64,000 nt of DNA. It comes from Hyphomicrobiales bacterium (GTDB lineage: Bacteria > Pseudomonadota > Alphaproteobacteria > Rhizobiales > Rhizobiaceae). Numbering within the stretch: position 1 is the stretch's first letter; every line of letters starts with the position of its first letter. The notes beneath the pieces are model-generated. The model ran no database searches and was not told where the DNA came from. It worked only from the letters and a program-made list of their open reading frames with translations. Below are positions 50,857 to 63,751 of the stretch, in pieces. The DNA is taken from positions 139,028 to 203,027 of the forward strand of contig UBQX01000012.1 of the NCBI GenBank assembly GCA_900467685.1, read 5' to 3'. The translations under genes were made by a program, and so were the position numbers.

Positions 50857-52179
50857 ATGCGTCTCTCCCGTTTCTTTCTGCCCATCCTCAAGGAAAACCC
50901 TAAGGAGGCGGAAATCGTCTCCCACCGCCTCATGCTGCGCTCGGCCATGGTCCGGCAGCAGTCGGCCGGCATCTATTCATGGCTGCCGCTCGGCAAGCGT
51001 GTGCTCGACAAGGTCTGCAAGATCGTTCGCGAAGAGCAGAACCGCGCGGGCGCCATTGAGCTTCTGATGCCTACTTTGCAGTCAGCCGAGCTCTGGCAGG
51101 AAAGCGGACGTTATGACGACTATGGCAAGGAAATGCTGCGCATCAAGGACCGTCAGGACCGCGCCATGCTCTATGGTCCGACGAATGAGGAAATGATCAC
51201 GGACATCTTCCGGTCCTACATCAAGTCCTACAAGCATTTGCCGCTGAACCTCTATCACATCCAGCTGAAGTTCCGCGACGAGATCCGTCCGCGCTTCGGC
51301 ACGATGCGTTCGCGCGAATTCCTGATGAAGGATGCCTATTCCTTCGACCTGACGAAGGAAGGCGCGATCCACTCCTATAACAAGATGTTTGCCGCCTACC
51401 TGCGTACCTTCTCGCGCCTCGGCCTGCGCGCCATCCCGATGCGCGCCGACACCGGCCCCATCGGCGGCAACCACAGCCATGAATTCATCATCCTGGCCGA
51501 AACCGGCGAGTCGGAAGTTTTCTGCCACAAGGATTTCGTGAATTTCCATATCCCGGCGGAAAACACGGACTTCGACGATGTTGCTGGTCTGCAGGGCATT
51601 TTCGATCAGTGGACCTCGGCCTATGCCGCGACCTCCGAAATGCACGACGCGGCCGAGTTTGACGCGATCCCCGAAGGTGATCGACTGTCCGCGCGCGGCA
51701 TCGAAGTCGGCCACATCTTCTATTTTGGCACCAAGTATTCCGAACCGATGGGCGCCAAGGTTCTGGGTCCGGATGGCAAGGAGCACACTGTCCACATGGG
51801 TTCGTACGGTATCGGCCCAACGCGCCTCGTTCCCGCCATCATCGAAGCCTCCCATGACGAGAACGGAATCATCTGGCCGCGGTCCGTGGCACCCTTCGAC
51901 GCAATGATCATCAACATGAAAAGTGGTGATGCCGCCTGCGACGAGGCCTCTTCACGCATTTACGAAAGCCTCGCGAATGCCGGGAAGGACATACTGCTGG
52001 ATGACACGGATGAACGTGCAGGCTCCAAGTTCGCGACGGCGGACCTGATCGGTGTACCGGACCAGGTTATCGTCGGTCCGCGTTCGGTCGCCAGTGGCGA
52101 AGTGGAATTGAAGGACCGCAAGACCGGCGAGCGTCAGACCCTGACGATCGAGGCGGCGATCAACAAGCTCATCGGCTGA
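50857..52179 (+). CDS. proS: Prolyl-tRNA synthetase, short alphaproteobacterial form
   Basis: 440 residues, without the insertion (editing) domain of the E. coli enzyme, typical of alphaproteobacteria. Class II motifs are visible: '[17 protein letters not shown]', '[20 protein letters not shown]' and '[11 protein letters not shown]'. A C-terminal anticodon-binding domain closes it. The ATG at 50857 gives '[11 protein letters not shown]', the usual start; 44 upstream codons are open but not homologous. Confidence 0.96.
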   Translation: MRLSRFFLPILKENPKEAEIVSHRLMLRSAMVRQQSAGIYSWLPLGKRVLDKVCKIVREEQNRAGAIELLMPTLQSAELWQESGRYDDYGKEMLRIKDRQDRAMLYGPTNEEMITDIFRSYIKSYKHLPLNLYHIQLKFRDEIRPRFGTMRSREFLMKDAYSFDLTKEGAIHSYNKMFAAYLRTFSRLGLRAIPMRADTGPIGGNHSHEFIILAETGESEVFCHKDFVNFHIPAENTDFDDVAGLQGIFDQWTSAYAATSEMHDAAEFDAIPEGDRLSARGIEVGHIFYFGTKYSEPMGAKVLGPDGKEHTVHMGSYGIGPTRLVPAIIEASHDENGIIWPRSVAPFDAMIINMKSGDAACDEASSRIYESLANAGKDILLDDTDERAGSKFATADLIGVPDQVIVGPRSVASGEVELKDRKTGERQTLTIEAAINKLIG

Positions 52180-52199
52180 CGGCCGATCAGGGAGAAGAC

Positions 52200-53504
52200 A
52201 TGGCGAAAGGCGATAGCGGCGCAAGCGCAACCGCAAACCGGATTACGAAAACGGGGCCGTTTTCCGCCTTCGAACGCATGGTGGCCTGGCGCTATCTGCG
52301 CGCCCGGCGCAAGGAAGCCTTCATTTCGGTCATCGCCGGCTTTTCCTTTGTCGGGATCATGCTCGGCGTGGCCACCCTCATCATCGTCATGGCGGTGATG
52401 AACGGTTTCCGGACCGAACTCATCTCCCGCATTCTTGGCGTCAATGGGCACATGATCGTGCAGCCCGTTGACATGCCGCTGAACAATTACAACGAGCTTG
52501 CGCAGAAATTCGCCGCCGTACCGGGCGTCAAGATGGCCATCCCGCTGGTGGAGGGGCAGACGCTTGCTTCCGGCAAGAATGGTGCTGGCTCCGGCGCGCT
52601 CGTGCGCGGCATCCGCGCCGAAGACATCACCAAGCTCAAATATGTTGCCGACAACATCAAGTCCGGCGACCTCGTCGGCTTTGCGGCGGGCGACGGTATT
52701 GCCATCGGCTCCCGTCTTGCGGCCACACTTGGCGTCGGGGTTGGGGACTCGGTGACGCTGATATCACCGGAAGGTGACGTGACGCCGATGGGCGTCAATC
52801 CGCGCGTCAAATCCTACAAGGTTTCCGCCGTTTTCGAGATTGGTATGTCTGAATACGACTCCACAATCATCTTCATGCCGCTGGAACAGGCGCAGCTCTA
52901 TTTTAACGCGGAAGGCATCGTGCAGTCGATCGAGCTTTTCGTGAACAACCCCGACAATATCGATGAACTGCGCGAGCCGATCGAGAAGGCCGCCGGTCGC
53001 CAGATCTTTATCACCGACTGGAGACAACGGAACTCGACCTTCTTCTCCGCCCTTCAGGTCGAGCGAAACGTGATGTTCATGATCCTGACGCTCATCGTTC
53101 TGGTGGCGGCGCTGAACATCATCTCCGGCCTGATCATGCTGGTGAAGGACAAGGGCCACGACATCGCCATCCTTCGCACGATGGGCGCCACGTCCGGCGC
53201 CGTGATGCGCATCTTCTTCATGACCGGGGCTGCCATCGGTACCGCCGGTACATTTGCCGGCGTGATCCTTGGCGTCATCGTCTGCCTGAATGTCGAGCGC
53301 ATCCGGGAGTTCTTCTCCTGGCTTTCCGGGACGACGCTCTTCAATCCGGAACTTTACTTCCTGAGCCAGCTGCCGGCCGAGATGAATCTGGGCGAGACGG
53401 TCTCGGTGATTGTCATGGCCCTCGCGCTCTCCTTCCTCGCCACGATCTTCCCGGCCTGGCGCGCCGCCAAGCTGGACCCCGTCCAGGCGCTGAGATACGA
53501 ATAA
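52200..53504 (+). CDS. lolC: Lipoprotein-releasing system permease (LolC/E family)
   Basis: 434 residues with one N-terminal membrane helix (about 38-60), a large periplasmic domain and three C-terminal helices, the FtsX/MacB topology. 'MVAWRYLRARRKEAFISVIAGFS' (split across the first helix) is the Lol signature. It partners LolD to extract lipoproteins from the inner membrane for transport by LolA. Only one permease gene is present, so it may work as a homodimer. It starts 20 bases after proS. Confidence 0.94.
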   Translation: MAKGDSGASATANRITKTGPFSAFERMVAWRYLRARRKEAFISVIAGFSFVGIMLGVATLIIVMAVMNGFRTELISRILGVNGHMIVQPVDMPLNNYNELAQKFAAVPGVKMAIPLVEGQTLASGKNGAGSGALVRGIRAEDITKLKYVADNIKSGDLVGFAAGDGIAIGSRLAATLGVGVGDSVTLISPEGDVTPMGVNPRVKSYKVSAVFEIGMSEYDSTIIFMPLEQAQLYFNAEGIVQSIELFVNNPDNIDELREPIEKAAGRQIFITDWRQRNSTFFSALQVERNVMFMILTLIVLVAALNIISGLIMLVKDKGHDIAILRTMGATSGAVMRIFFMTGAAIGTAGTFAGVILGVIVCLNVERIREFFSWLSGTTLFNPELYFLSQLPAEMNLGETVSVIVMALALSFLATIFPAWRAAKLDPVQALRYE

Positions 53505-53521
53505 GAAGGCTCTGAAACCCG

Positions 53522-54205
53522 ATGAAGCAGCAAGCAGTCCTGGAACTGAAGAACATCCGGCGCAGCTACGGGCAGGGCGATCAGGAGCTCGTGATCCTGA
53601 AGGGCGCCAATTTCACGCTGAGGAGCGGCGAGACCGTCGCGCTCGTGGCGCCTTCAGGCACCGGGAAATCGACCCTCCTGCACATTGCCGGGCTCCTTGA
53701 GCGGCCGAGCGAAGGCGACGTGATCGTCAGCGGCCATTCCTGCGCCGAGATGTCGGATGACGAACGCACGGCTGTCCGTCGAGCCGAGATCGGCTTCGTC
53801 TACCAGTTCCATCACCTCCTGCCGGAATTCAGCGCGCTGGAGAACATCATGATGCCGCAGCTCATCGCAGGTCTCGCGCGCAAGGATGCCGCCGAGCGTG
53901 CCGAGCAGCTGCTTGCCTATATGCGCATCGGCCATCGTGGCACGCACCGTCCCGCAGAACTTTCGGGCGGTGAGCAGCAGCGCGTGGCGATTGCCCGTGC
54001 CGTTGCCAATGCGCCCCAGGTCCTGCTGGCCGATGAACCGACCGGCAACCTCGACCCGGAAACCGCCGGCTACGTCTTCGATGCACTGACCGCGCTCGTT
54101 CGTCAGTCCGGGCTTGCGGCGATGATTGCGACCCATAACCACGAGCTTGCCTCAAGAATGGATCGCCGCATCACCCTCGACGAGGGCAGGATTCTCGAAT
54201 TCTGA
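53522..54205 (+). CDS. lolD: Lipoprotein-releasing system ATP-binding protein
   Basis: 227 residues, ABC ATPase: Walker A '[12 protein letters not shown]', signature '[14 protein letters not shown]', Walker B '[12 protein letters not shown]'. It powers the LolC partner, 17 bases upstream. Confidence 0.96.
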   Translation: MKQQAVLELKNIRRSYGQGDQELVILKGANFTLRSGETVALVAPSGTGKSTLLHIAGLLERPSEGDVIVSGHSCAEMSDDERTAVRRAEIGFVYQFHHLLPEFSALENIMMPQLIAGLARKDAAERAEQLLAYMRIGHRGTHRPAELSGGEQQRVAIARAVANAPQVLLADEPTGNLDPETAGYVFDALTALVRQSGLAAMIATHNHELASRMDRRITLDEGRILEF

Positions 54206-54333
54206 GAGCCTGAAAGCTCACACACCACTCCCCAGTTCCACGACTGATCTCCCGACCTCACAGCGCTTCGCCGGGCGGCGAGGTTAAGTTGTGCCGTCAT
54301 TTCAATCACTTCGAAAAATCTTGGCTGGGGCGC

Positions 54334-54369
54334 TTGACTCTTCGAACGTAATAAGAACATAGTGGGAAC
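54334..54369 (+). promoter_or_regulatory. Tandem SOS (LexA) boxes over a promoter
   Basis: Three GAAC half-sites (54344, 54355, 54366) are each 11 bases apart, giving two overlapping GAAC-N7-GAAC sites, the reverse complement of the alphaproteobacterial LexA box GTTC-N7-GTTC. TTGACT (54334-54339) and AACATA (about 54356-54361) form a promoter under the boxes, so LexA binding would block it. Confidence 0.85.
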
Positions 54370-54390
54370 ATAAGTGGAAAGGAGCCCGCT

Positions 54391-54477
54391 ATGACTGACA
54401 TCCTTCGTGATATCGCTGCATTCGCATCCATGACCATGTTCGTCGCCACCATGTCTCTCATCCTCATGGCCATGTGA
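54391..54477 (+). CDS. 28-residue predicted membrane protein with SOS promoter
   Basis: ATG at 54391 has AAGGAG six bases upstream (54379-54384) and runs 28 codons to TGA. The first seven residues (MTDILRD) are polar, the rest (about 8-28, 'IAAFASMTMFVATMSLILMAM' less one) is a single hydrophobic helix. It lies 22 bases after the last of three LexA half-sites and is not read through to another gene until dnaE (100 bases). This size, topology and control resemble SidA, the 29-residue SOS division inhibitor of Caulobacter; I see no sequence-level proof of homology. Function is inferred only from context. Confidence 0.75.
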   Translation: MTDILRDIAAFASMTMFVATMSLILMAM

Positions 54478-54576
54478 TTTTGGGGGACGCTGCCGCCCAA
54501 GCCGGCATTACGGCTGGACAGGACACCCGCTGATTTCCCACAATGCATTCTTGATTCAGGAATTGGAGAATGGGCG

Positions 54577-58080
<3,504 letters not shown>

Positions 58081-58084
58081 TGCA

Positions 58085-58108
58085 GTTGAGCCGGATTTCC
58101 GGCTCAAC
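58085..58108. terminator. Strong hairpin between convergent dnaE and the transpeptidase gene
   Basis: GTTGAGCCGG (58085-58094) and CCGGCTCAAC (58099-58108) form a perfect 10-bp stem with a 4-base loop. No T-run on either side, but placement between convergent genes fits a bidirectional terminator. Confidence 0.5.
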
Positions 58109-58118
58109 GCCTCGGAAA

Positions 58119-59396
58119 TCAGCTCTTCTGTAGTGTCTTGTCGGCCAGTTTGTTCGCCGGCTTGTCAAGCGGGTCGGTGAGCGTGATGAAGTTGGTGCCG
58201 AGGCCGGTCTCGCTCAGGCTCTCCACATCGGTCAACGTGATCGATGAGCCTTCAGCCAGCAATTCGCCGAGCTTCTGCTTGGCATCATCACTCATGTGGA
58301 CGCGATCAAGGGCTGTCGATACGCTTTCCGCCGTGGCAGGATCGGCATCTTCCGTGATGCCAAGCCGCTTCTTCGCAGCATCCGGGATGCGATTGGAGAG
58401 GCTGAAACCATACCATTCCGCAAAACCGGTTCGGGTGTCGACATTGCGTGCCTCGACGAAATGCGTGCCGATTGCCTTGGGATCGTTGTCGAGCGTCACC
58501 GGCGCGCGATAGATTTCCGAAAAATTTCGCCTGATCACCATGATGCCGTTCTGCGGCAGAGGACGTCCGGCCTTGGCAAAAAGGGCTGCGACCAGCGCGT
58601 CATCGGCCATCGTGCCGTCGGGCAGGCCGCTATCCTTGCGGAACTTCGCAATCGCTGCATTGGTCTGCGCGCCGGCAGCGCCGTCAACCGGTCCAGCATC
58701 GTAACCGAACTGGTTCAGCAGTTCCTGCACATCCGGCATGACGCTGCGATGATCGGCGCGCGTGATCAGAACATAGATCGGGTCGCGCGGCTTGTCCGGG
58801 CGCAGGCTCGGCTTCGACTGCAGCGTCGCATCGTTCATCGCGAGCTGCGTCCCCGCAACCGTGCTCTGGACCGGCAGTGGCGCCATGGCGACGTCGCTCA
58901 TGAAGGTCGGGCCGGCAGGCGTGGAGACGGGACGCGGGAGCGTAGCACTGCGGATGCGCCGAGGTTCGACGGGAGCGTCGGTGATGATCACATGCACCCC
59001 GCGTTCCGTCATTTTGAAGAGTTCCTGGGCAAAGGCAGCAGGCAGGCGCACGCAGCCATGCGAGGCGGGGTAGTTTGGCACGCTGTTTGATTCGTGCAGC
59101 GCCACCCCCGACCAGGTGATGCGTTGCATCCACGGCATCGGCGCGTCGGAATATTTGTTGGAGCGGTGGAATTTCTGCTTTTCAAGGACCGAGAAAATGC
59201 CGGTCGGCGTCTCGTGGCCGGGCTTGCCGGTCGAAACCTTGGAACTCGCAACAACCTTTTCGCCGTCAAAGACCTTGAGCGACTGCAGGTCGCGCGAGAC
59301 GACGATCTGCAGGACCTGCCCGTCGCCCGCCATGGCATGGCCAGCCCCGAAGGCAGCGATGAAGACACCTATGGAAAGAATGCGCCCTTTGAGCAT
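58119..59396 (-). CDS. L,D-transpeptidase (YkuD) with peptidoglycan-binding domain
   Basis: 425 residues. Signal peptide (1-23, cut after 'AMA'), YkuD domain with the catalytic 'SHGCVRL' (His113, Cys115), then a peptidoglycan-binding domain (about 225-275, 'VQELLNQFGYDAGPVDGAAG'). It forms 3-3 peptidoglycan cross-links or attaches proteins to the wall in the periplasm; Rhizobiales have many such enzymes, tied to polar growth. It is convergent with dnaE. Confidence 0.92.
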   Translation of the reverse strand: MLKGRILSIGVFIAAFGAGHAMAGDGQVLQIVVSRDLQSLKVFDGEKVVASSKVSTGKPGHETPTGIFSVLEKQKFHRSNKYSDAPMPWMQRITWSGVALHESNSVPNYPASHGCVRLPAAFAQELFKMTERGVHVIITDAPVEPRRIRSATLPRPVSTPAGPTFMSDVAMAPLPVQSTVAGTQLAMNDATLQSKPSLRPDKPRDPIYVLITRADHRSVMPDVQELLNQFGYDAGPVDGAAGAQTNAAIAKFRKDSGLPDGTMADDALVAALFAKAGRPLPQNGIMVIRRNFSEIYRAPVTLDNDPKAIGTHFVEARNVDTRTGFAEWYGFSLSNRIPDAAKKRLGITEDADPATAESVSTALDRVHMSDDAKQKLGELLAEGSSITLTDVESLSETGLGTNFITLTDPLDKPANKLADKTLQKS

Positions 59397-59479
59397 GATG
59401 CAGCGTCCAAAATCTTGAGTGATTGCCGAATGCTAATCCAATAGTCCTTAAAGAATGCTGTCCTGACGTAGGCAACTTG

Positions 59480-60775
59480 TCAGCGTGAGCGGCCGTCCGT
59501 CGGGCGGAATGTGTAGCCTGTCTCCACGCTGCGATTGCCGAACTTGTCGCGCAGAATGTCGATTGCCGCCTCCGCCTTGGCGCGCCGAGCCGCCTGCTGG
59601 TCCACCAGATCCTGCGGATCGGCCAGCGTCGTTTCGCCCAGGGACGTCACGCCGATACCGATCAGGCGAAATTTCGCACTGCCGACCTCCTTTTCGAGCA
59701 TCGAAATCCCGGTGCGGAATATGCGGTCGGCCAGTTGCGTGGGGCTGTCCAGGCTGAAATTGCGTGACCGCGTCTTGAAGTCCTGTGTCTTCAGCTTCAG
59801 AACCACGGTCTGGCCCGCCAGGCCACTGCGTTTCAGGCGGCGCGAGACCTTCTCCGAGAGCGCGCGCAAATGCGCAGCCAGCGCCTCGAAATCTGAAATA
59901 TCCTCGAAAAATGTGGTCTCGGCCGAAACGCTCTTGGCTTCGCCATCGCTGTGGACCTGCCTCTCGTCCTCGCCACGGGAGAGCCTGAAAAGCCGCTGCC
60001 CCATCGTGCCGTAGCGTCGTATCAGCGTGGCTTCGTCCATCTGCTGGAGCTGACCGATCTCGCGAATGCCGTCCTGCGCCAGCTTCTCGGCAAAGGCCCG
60101 GCCCACACCCCATATCAGGGTCACGGGTTTCGGCGCGAGAAACGAGATCGCCTCCTCGCGGCCGATCACGCTGAAGCCCCGCGGCTTGCGCATGTCCGAG
60201 GCAACCTTGGCGAGGAACTTGCAGTAGGAAAGCCCGACCGAGACTGTCACGCCGATCTCGTCCTCCACCCGCCGGGCGAAGCGGGCCAGAAGTCTGGCAG
60301 GGGGCTCATGGTGGTGGATGAGTTCGGTGCCCTTGAGGTCCAGAAAAGCCTCGTCGATCGACAGCGGCTCGACCAGTGGCGTCAGGTCCTGCATCATCTG
60401 GCGTATCTGGCGGCCGACACGGCTATATTTCTCCATGTCCGGCTTTATGACAACGGCTTCGGGACAGGCCTCCAGCGCCTTGAACATGGGCATGGCGGAA
60501 CGCACGCCGCGGATGCGTGCGATGTAGCAGCAGGTGGAAACGACGCCGCGCTTGCCGCCGCCGACGATGACAGGCTTGTCAGCCAGTTCGGGATTGTCGC
60601 GCTTTTCCACCGAGGCATAGAAGGCGTCGCAGTCGATATGCGCGAGGTGAAGCGCGTTCAGCTCACCGTGCCGGACGAGGCGGGGACTGCCACATGCCTT
60701 GCAACGCTCCGCACGGCCCGGAACCACCTGAAAGCAGTCGCGGCAAAAGCCCGGCAGAGTGTCGATGCCCGTCAT
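59480..60775 (-). CDS. dinB: DNA polymerase IV (DinB) with N-terminal zinc-ribbon-like extension
   Basis: 431 residues. Y-family translesion polymerase: '[19 protein letters not shown]' and 'SIDEAFLDL' supply the catalytic acids, and '[15 protein letters not shown]' a helix-hairpin-helix. Before the polymerase, residues 11-28 read 'CRDC...CKAC', four cysteines spaced as a zinc ribbon, which E. coli DinB lacks. The ATG at 60775 starts just downstream of an SOS box (60785-60799), so the gene should be induced by DNA damage. Confidence 0.94.
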   Translation of the reverse strand: MTGIDTLPGFCRDCFQVVPGRAERCKACGSPRLVRHGELNALHLAHIDCDAFYASVEKRDNPELADKPVIVGGGKRGVVSTCCYIARIRGVRSAMPMFKALEACPEAVVIKPDMEKYSRVGRQIRQMMQDLTPLVEPLSIDEAFLDLKGTELIHHHEPPARLLARFARRVEDEIGVTVSVGLSYCKFLAKVASDMRKPRGFSVIGREEAISFLAPKPVTLIWGVGRAFAEKLAQDGIREIGQLQQMDEATLIRRYGTMGQRLFRLSRGEDERQVHSDGEAKSVSAETTFFEDISDFEALAAHLRALSEKVSRRLKRSGLAGQTVVLKLKTQDFKTRSRNFSLDSPTQLADRIFRTGISMLEKEVGSAKFRLIGIGVTSLGETTLADPQDLVDQQAARRAKAEAAIDILRDKFGNRSVETGYTFRPTDGRSR

Positions 60776-60784
60776 GAGTCTCTG

Positions 60785-60834
60785 GAACAAAGATTGAACA
60801 TCGTCACAGTAGGCGAATTTGCGGGCGGGCTCAA
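60785..60834 (-). promoter_or_regulatory. SOS box and promoter of dinB
   Basis: On the minus strand GTTC-AATCTTT-GTTC (60785-60799) matches the alphaproteobacterial LexA box. A promoter with TTGAGC (60829-60834), a 17-base spacer and TACTGT (60806-60811) places the transcript start at the box. Confidence 0.8.
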
Positions 60835-61466
60835 GAGCCTGAGAAATGCGTTCTAATGATCGGAGCGGCCTCGGCCCAGTCGCGCACAACGCGTGCGGTT
60901 TCCGGCGGTTTTGGAGCCATGGCGTGGACCTCGGATGGCGGCGCGAGACTGAGCAGCAGGCAGTCCGGCATGTGCTCGGCGACCGAGGCAAGATTATGCG
61001 CCATGTCGTCCAGGAACACGACGGGCGCGGTGTACTGATCGCGGATCATGGAGGCAATCGGCCCCTTGGCGGTCTCGACGGCAACCATCGGAAAATGAAG
61101 GCCCAACTCGTCCAGGAGCATACGACGTTTCCCGGTAAACTTCGGCGGCATGGCGGTGAGGAAGACGACGTCCGCTTCTTCGGCCAGCGCCGGCAGTGCG
61201 GTCATGACGTGCTCGAAGGGTGTCTGCCAGGCATGCTGCTCGTCGAAGAAGTCGTGCAGCGATTGCTGAACCACCGCCTCGCTGACGGGCGTTTCGTCGC
61301 CCACCCGGACGACATTGCCGGTCAGGCGGAAGGATCGTGGCAGGAATTTCAGTCCGCGCGCATTGAGAAAGCGCTGATAGGGTGCGATGAATTCGAGGAT
61401 GACATCGTCTACATCGCTGATGATCAGCGGCCGGCCGGTCAGGCGGATGTGGCTGAGGTCGGTCAT
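60831..61466 (-). CDS. HAD-like phosphatase-family protein of unknown substrate
   Basis: 211 residues. The nucleophile motif is 'ISDVDDVI' (DxD), followed by '[11 protein letters not shown]' and '[12 protein letters not shown]', the HAD blocks. The start at 61466 follows GGGAG and lies one base after the DUF3572 stop, so they are an operon. Its end overlaps the dinB promoter region, so dinB may also be reached by readthrough. Substrate unknown. Confidence 0.82.
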   Translation of the reverse strand: MTDLSHIRLTGRPLIISDVDDVILEFIAPYQRFLNARGLKFLPRSFRLTGNVVRVGDETPVSEAVVQQSLHDFFDEQHAWQTPFEHVMTALPALAEEADVVFLTAMPPKFTGKRRMLLDELGLHFPMVAVETAKGPIASMIRDQYTAPVVFLDDMAHNLASVAEHMPDCLLLSLAPPSEVHAMAPKPPETARVVRDWAEAAPIIRTHFSGS

Positions 61467-61467
61467 G

Positions 61468-61776
61468 TCAGGCTCCCGTTCCGCCATAATAGGGCCCGCT
61501 GAGCTTCTGCCATGCGGCCGCGACGACGTCCGGTGCGATGCCCGAGCGAGCGCTGAAGGCCATGAGGCTTGGCTCATGGCCCATCACGAATTCCATCAGC
61601 GCAGCGGCAAAGCCCGGTGAGCTGGAGAACTGCCGGAGCGATGATGCATCGACGCCGCTCAGCGACAGAAAACGCGTCAGCATGTCCGGCTCCTCGCCCA
61701 GCCACGTGAGAATGGCCACTGCAATCTCCTGTGCATCGGGCGTGTTGCCGGCGGTCTTCTCGGGCTTCAGGCGCAT
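61468..61776 (-). CDS. DUF3572 family protein
   Basis: 102 residues, mainly helical: 'AQEIAVAILTWLGEEPDML', 'RFLSLSGVDASSLRQFSSSP', 'FVMGHEPSLMAF'. This is the DUF3572 pattern, an alphaproteobacterial family without known function. It is divergent from divK and leads the HAD-like gene. Confidence 0.85.
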   Translation of the reverse strand: MRLKPEKTAGNTPDAQEIAVAILTWLGEEPDMLTRFLSLSGVDASSLRQFSSSPGFAAALMEFVMGHEPSLMAFSARSGIAPDVVAAAWQKLSGPYYGGTGA

Positions 61777-61994
61777 TTTCTACCCCGGGTTACGAATTAT
61801 TCAAACAAATCTGACTAGTGTTCTCGGGAACAACTTCAGGAATCGTGACGTTCGCGATGGACTGCCCGTTTCTATCGCAGTCTGCAGGCGACGGAAACAG
61901 TGTCCAGCGCAATCTCCAGGGGCGAGGCCTGTAATCGACCGGCGTGCCGCCTGTCCGGCGCCTGAGGTTCGAATGAAAGGCGACGGATAGAAGC
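61777..61994. promoter_or_regulatory. Divergent control region of DUF3572 gene and divK
   Basis: 218 bases without a gene. It has a dyad GTTC-tcgg-GAAC (61820-61831) and one GAATC (61840-61844), a GANTC site of the cell-cycle methylase CcrM, which often marks cell-cycle promoters in this class. Confidence 0.35.
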
Positions 61995-62366
61995 ATGGTC
62001 AAACGCGTGATGATCGTCGAGGATAACGAGCTCAACATGAAGCTCTTCCGAGACCTTATAGAGGCATCGGGATATCAGACGATCCAGACCCGCAACGGTA
62101 TGGAAGCGCTCGACCTTGCGCGCCAGCACAAGCCCGACTTGATCCTGATGGATATCCAGCTGCCGGAGGTCTCGGGCCTCGATGTGACGCGCTGGCTCAA
62201 GGAAGATCCGGAGCTGCATCCGATCCCGGTGATCGCGGTCACAGCCTTCGCGATGAAGGGGGACGAGGAGCGCATCAGGCAGGGCGGCTGCGAGGCCTAC
62301 GTCTCAAAGCCGATTTCGGTGCCGAAATTCATCGAAACGATCAAGACCTACCTGGGCGACGCGTAA
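61995..62366 (+). CDS. divK: Cell-cycle response regulator DivK
   Basis: 123 residues, a single receiver domain: acidic '[11 protein letters not shown]' (Glu9, Asp10), phospho-acceptor Asp53 ('[10 protein letters not shown]'), Thr in '[11 protein letters not shown]' and Lys in 'YVSKPIS'. DivK works with PleC, DivJ and DivL to control CtrA and asymmetric division. pleD follows 11 bases after it, the same order as in Caulobacter. Confidence 0.96.
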   Translation: MVKRVMIVEDNELNMKLFRDLIEASGYQTIQTRNGMEALDLARQHKPDLILMDIQLPEVSGLDVTRWLKEDPELHPIPVIAVTAFAMKGDEERIRQGGCEAYVSKPISVPKFIETIKTYLGDA

Positions 62367-62377
62367 GGGGTGCGGAT

Positions 62378-63751
62378 ATGACGGCGCGCATTCTGGTCGT
62401 TGACGACATTCCGGCCAATGTGAAGATGCTCGAAGCGCGGCTGCTTGCCGAGTATTTCGACGTGATCACGGCCGAGAACGGTTTCGCCGCGCTGGAACTG
62501 TGCGAGAAGACGCAGGTCGATCTCATCCTTCTCGACATCATGATGCCCGGCATTGACGGTTTCACCGTTTGTGAACGGCTCAAGGCCAGCCCGCGGACGG
62601 CGCACATCCCGGTCGTGATGGTGACCGCGCTCGATCAGCCCTCCGACCGTGTTCGCGGGCTGAAGTCCGGTGCCGATGACTTCCTGACCAAGCCGGTCAA
62701 CGACATGCAGCTCATGTCCCGCGTCAAGAGCCTGCTGCGTCTCAAGGCGCTCTCCGATGAACTCAGGGTGAGGGCGGAGACCGCGCGCAAATTCGGCATG
62801 GTCGTCGACGACATGGCCCTCGAAAACGAAGCGAGCGAGCCTGGCCAGGTCCTTCTGGTCGATGCACGCGCCACGTCGCAGGATCGCGTGGTCAAGGCGC
62901 TACGACCGATTGCCGAGGTCACGGCCATTTCCGATCCGCAGGCCGCGCTGTTCTACGCGGCAGAAAATCCCACCGAACTCGTCATCGTCAACTCCAACCT
63001 GGAAGACTACGATCCGTTGCGGCTTTGCTCGCAGCTCCGCTCGCTGGAGCGCACCCGCTTCATACCCGTACTGTTGATGGCAGATCAGGAAGCGGATGGC
63101 GTCATTGTCCGTGCGCTCGAACTGGGCGTGAATGACTACATCATGCGCCCCGTCGACCCGAACGAACTCGTCGCGCGCTGCCTGACGCAGATCAGGCGCA
63201 AACGCTATAATGATCGGCTGAGCGCGAGCGTGGAGCACACGATCGAACTGGCGGTCACGGACGGCCTCACCGGCCTCAACAATCGCCGTTATCTCGACAA
63301 TCATCTCAAGCTGCTTTTCGATCGCGCGAACGCGCGCGGCCGGTCGCTTTCGGTGTGCCTGACGGACATCGATCGCTTCAAGGCAATCAACGACACCTAC
63401 GGCCACGATGCCGGCGACGAAGTGCTCAAGGAGCTTGCAGCCCGCATCCGATCCACGGTGCGTGGCGCCGATCTGGCCTGCCGCTATGGCGGCGAGGAAT
63501 TTGTGGTTGTCATGCCCGACACCTCTCTGGACATGGCGGCCACGATCGCGGAGCGTCTGCGCGCGGCGATCGAAGGCAAGCCATTCCATCTTCAAGTCGC
63601 GGGCCTCGACCTGAACGTGACTGCCTCGCTTGGAATTTCCTCCCTGTCGCAATCGGTTGAAAATCCTGCCCAGCTCATGAAAGCGGCAGACCAGGCGCTT
63701 TACGAGGCAAAGAACGCGGGCCGCAATCGCGTCGTGGCCGCCGCAGCCTGA
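62378..63751 (+). CDS. pleD: Diguanylate cyclase response regulator PleD
   Basis: 457 residues: receiver 1 with Asp53 ('LILLDIMMPG'), receiver 2 (about 155-270, adaptor, with no clear phospho-Asp), and a GGDEF domain with 'GGEEF' at 371-375. The inhibitory I-site is 'RGADLACRYGGEEF', as in Caulobacter PleD. It makes c-di-GMP in development. With the Amt-fusion protein this is the second c-di-GMP enzyme of the window. Confidence 0.96.
   Translation: MTARILVVDDIPANVKMLEARLLAEYFDVITAENGFAALELCEKTQVDLILLDIMMPGIDGFTVCERLKASPRTAHIPVVMVTALDQPSDRVRGLKSGADDFLTKPVNDMQLMSRVKSLLRLKALSDELRVRAETARKFGMVVDDMALENEASEPGQVLLVDARATSQDRVVKALRPIAEVTAISDPQAALFYAAENPTELVIVNSNLEDYDPLRLCSQLRSLERTRFIPVLLMADQEADGVIVRALELGVNDYIMRPVDPNELVARCLTQIRRKRYNDRLSASVEHTIELAVTDGLTGLNNRRYLDNHLKLLFDRANARGRSLSVCLTDIDRFKAINDTYGHDAGDEVLKELAARIRSTVRGADLACRYGGEEFVVVMPDTSLDMAATIAERLRAAIEGKPFHLQVAGLDLNVTASLGISSLSQSVENPAQLMKAADQALYEAKNAGRNRVVAAAA

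Noticed and set aside
61820-61831. GTTC-tcgg-GAAC upstream of divK as an SOS box
   Set aside because: Its spacing and orientation match the Gram-positive type loosely and not the GTTC-N7-GTTC box used in this class.
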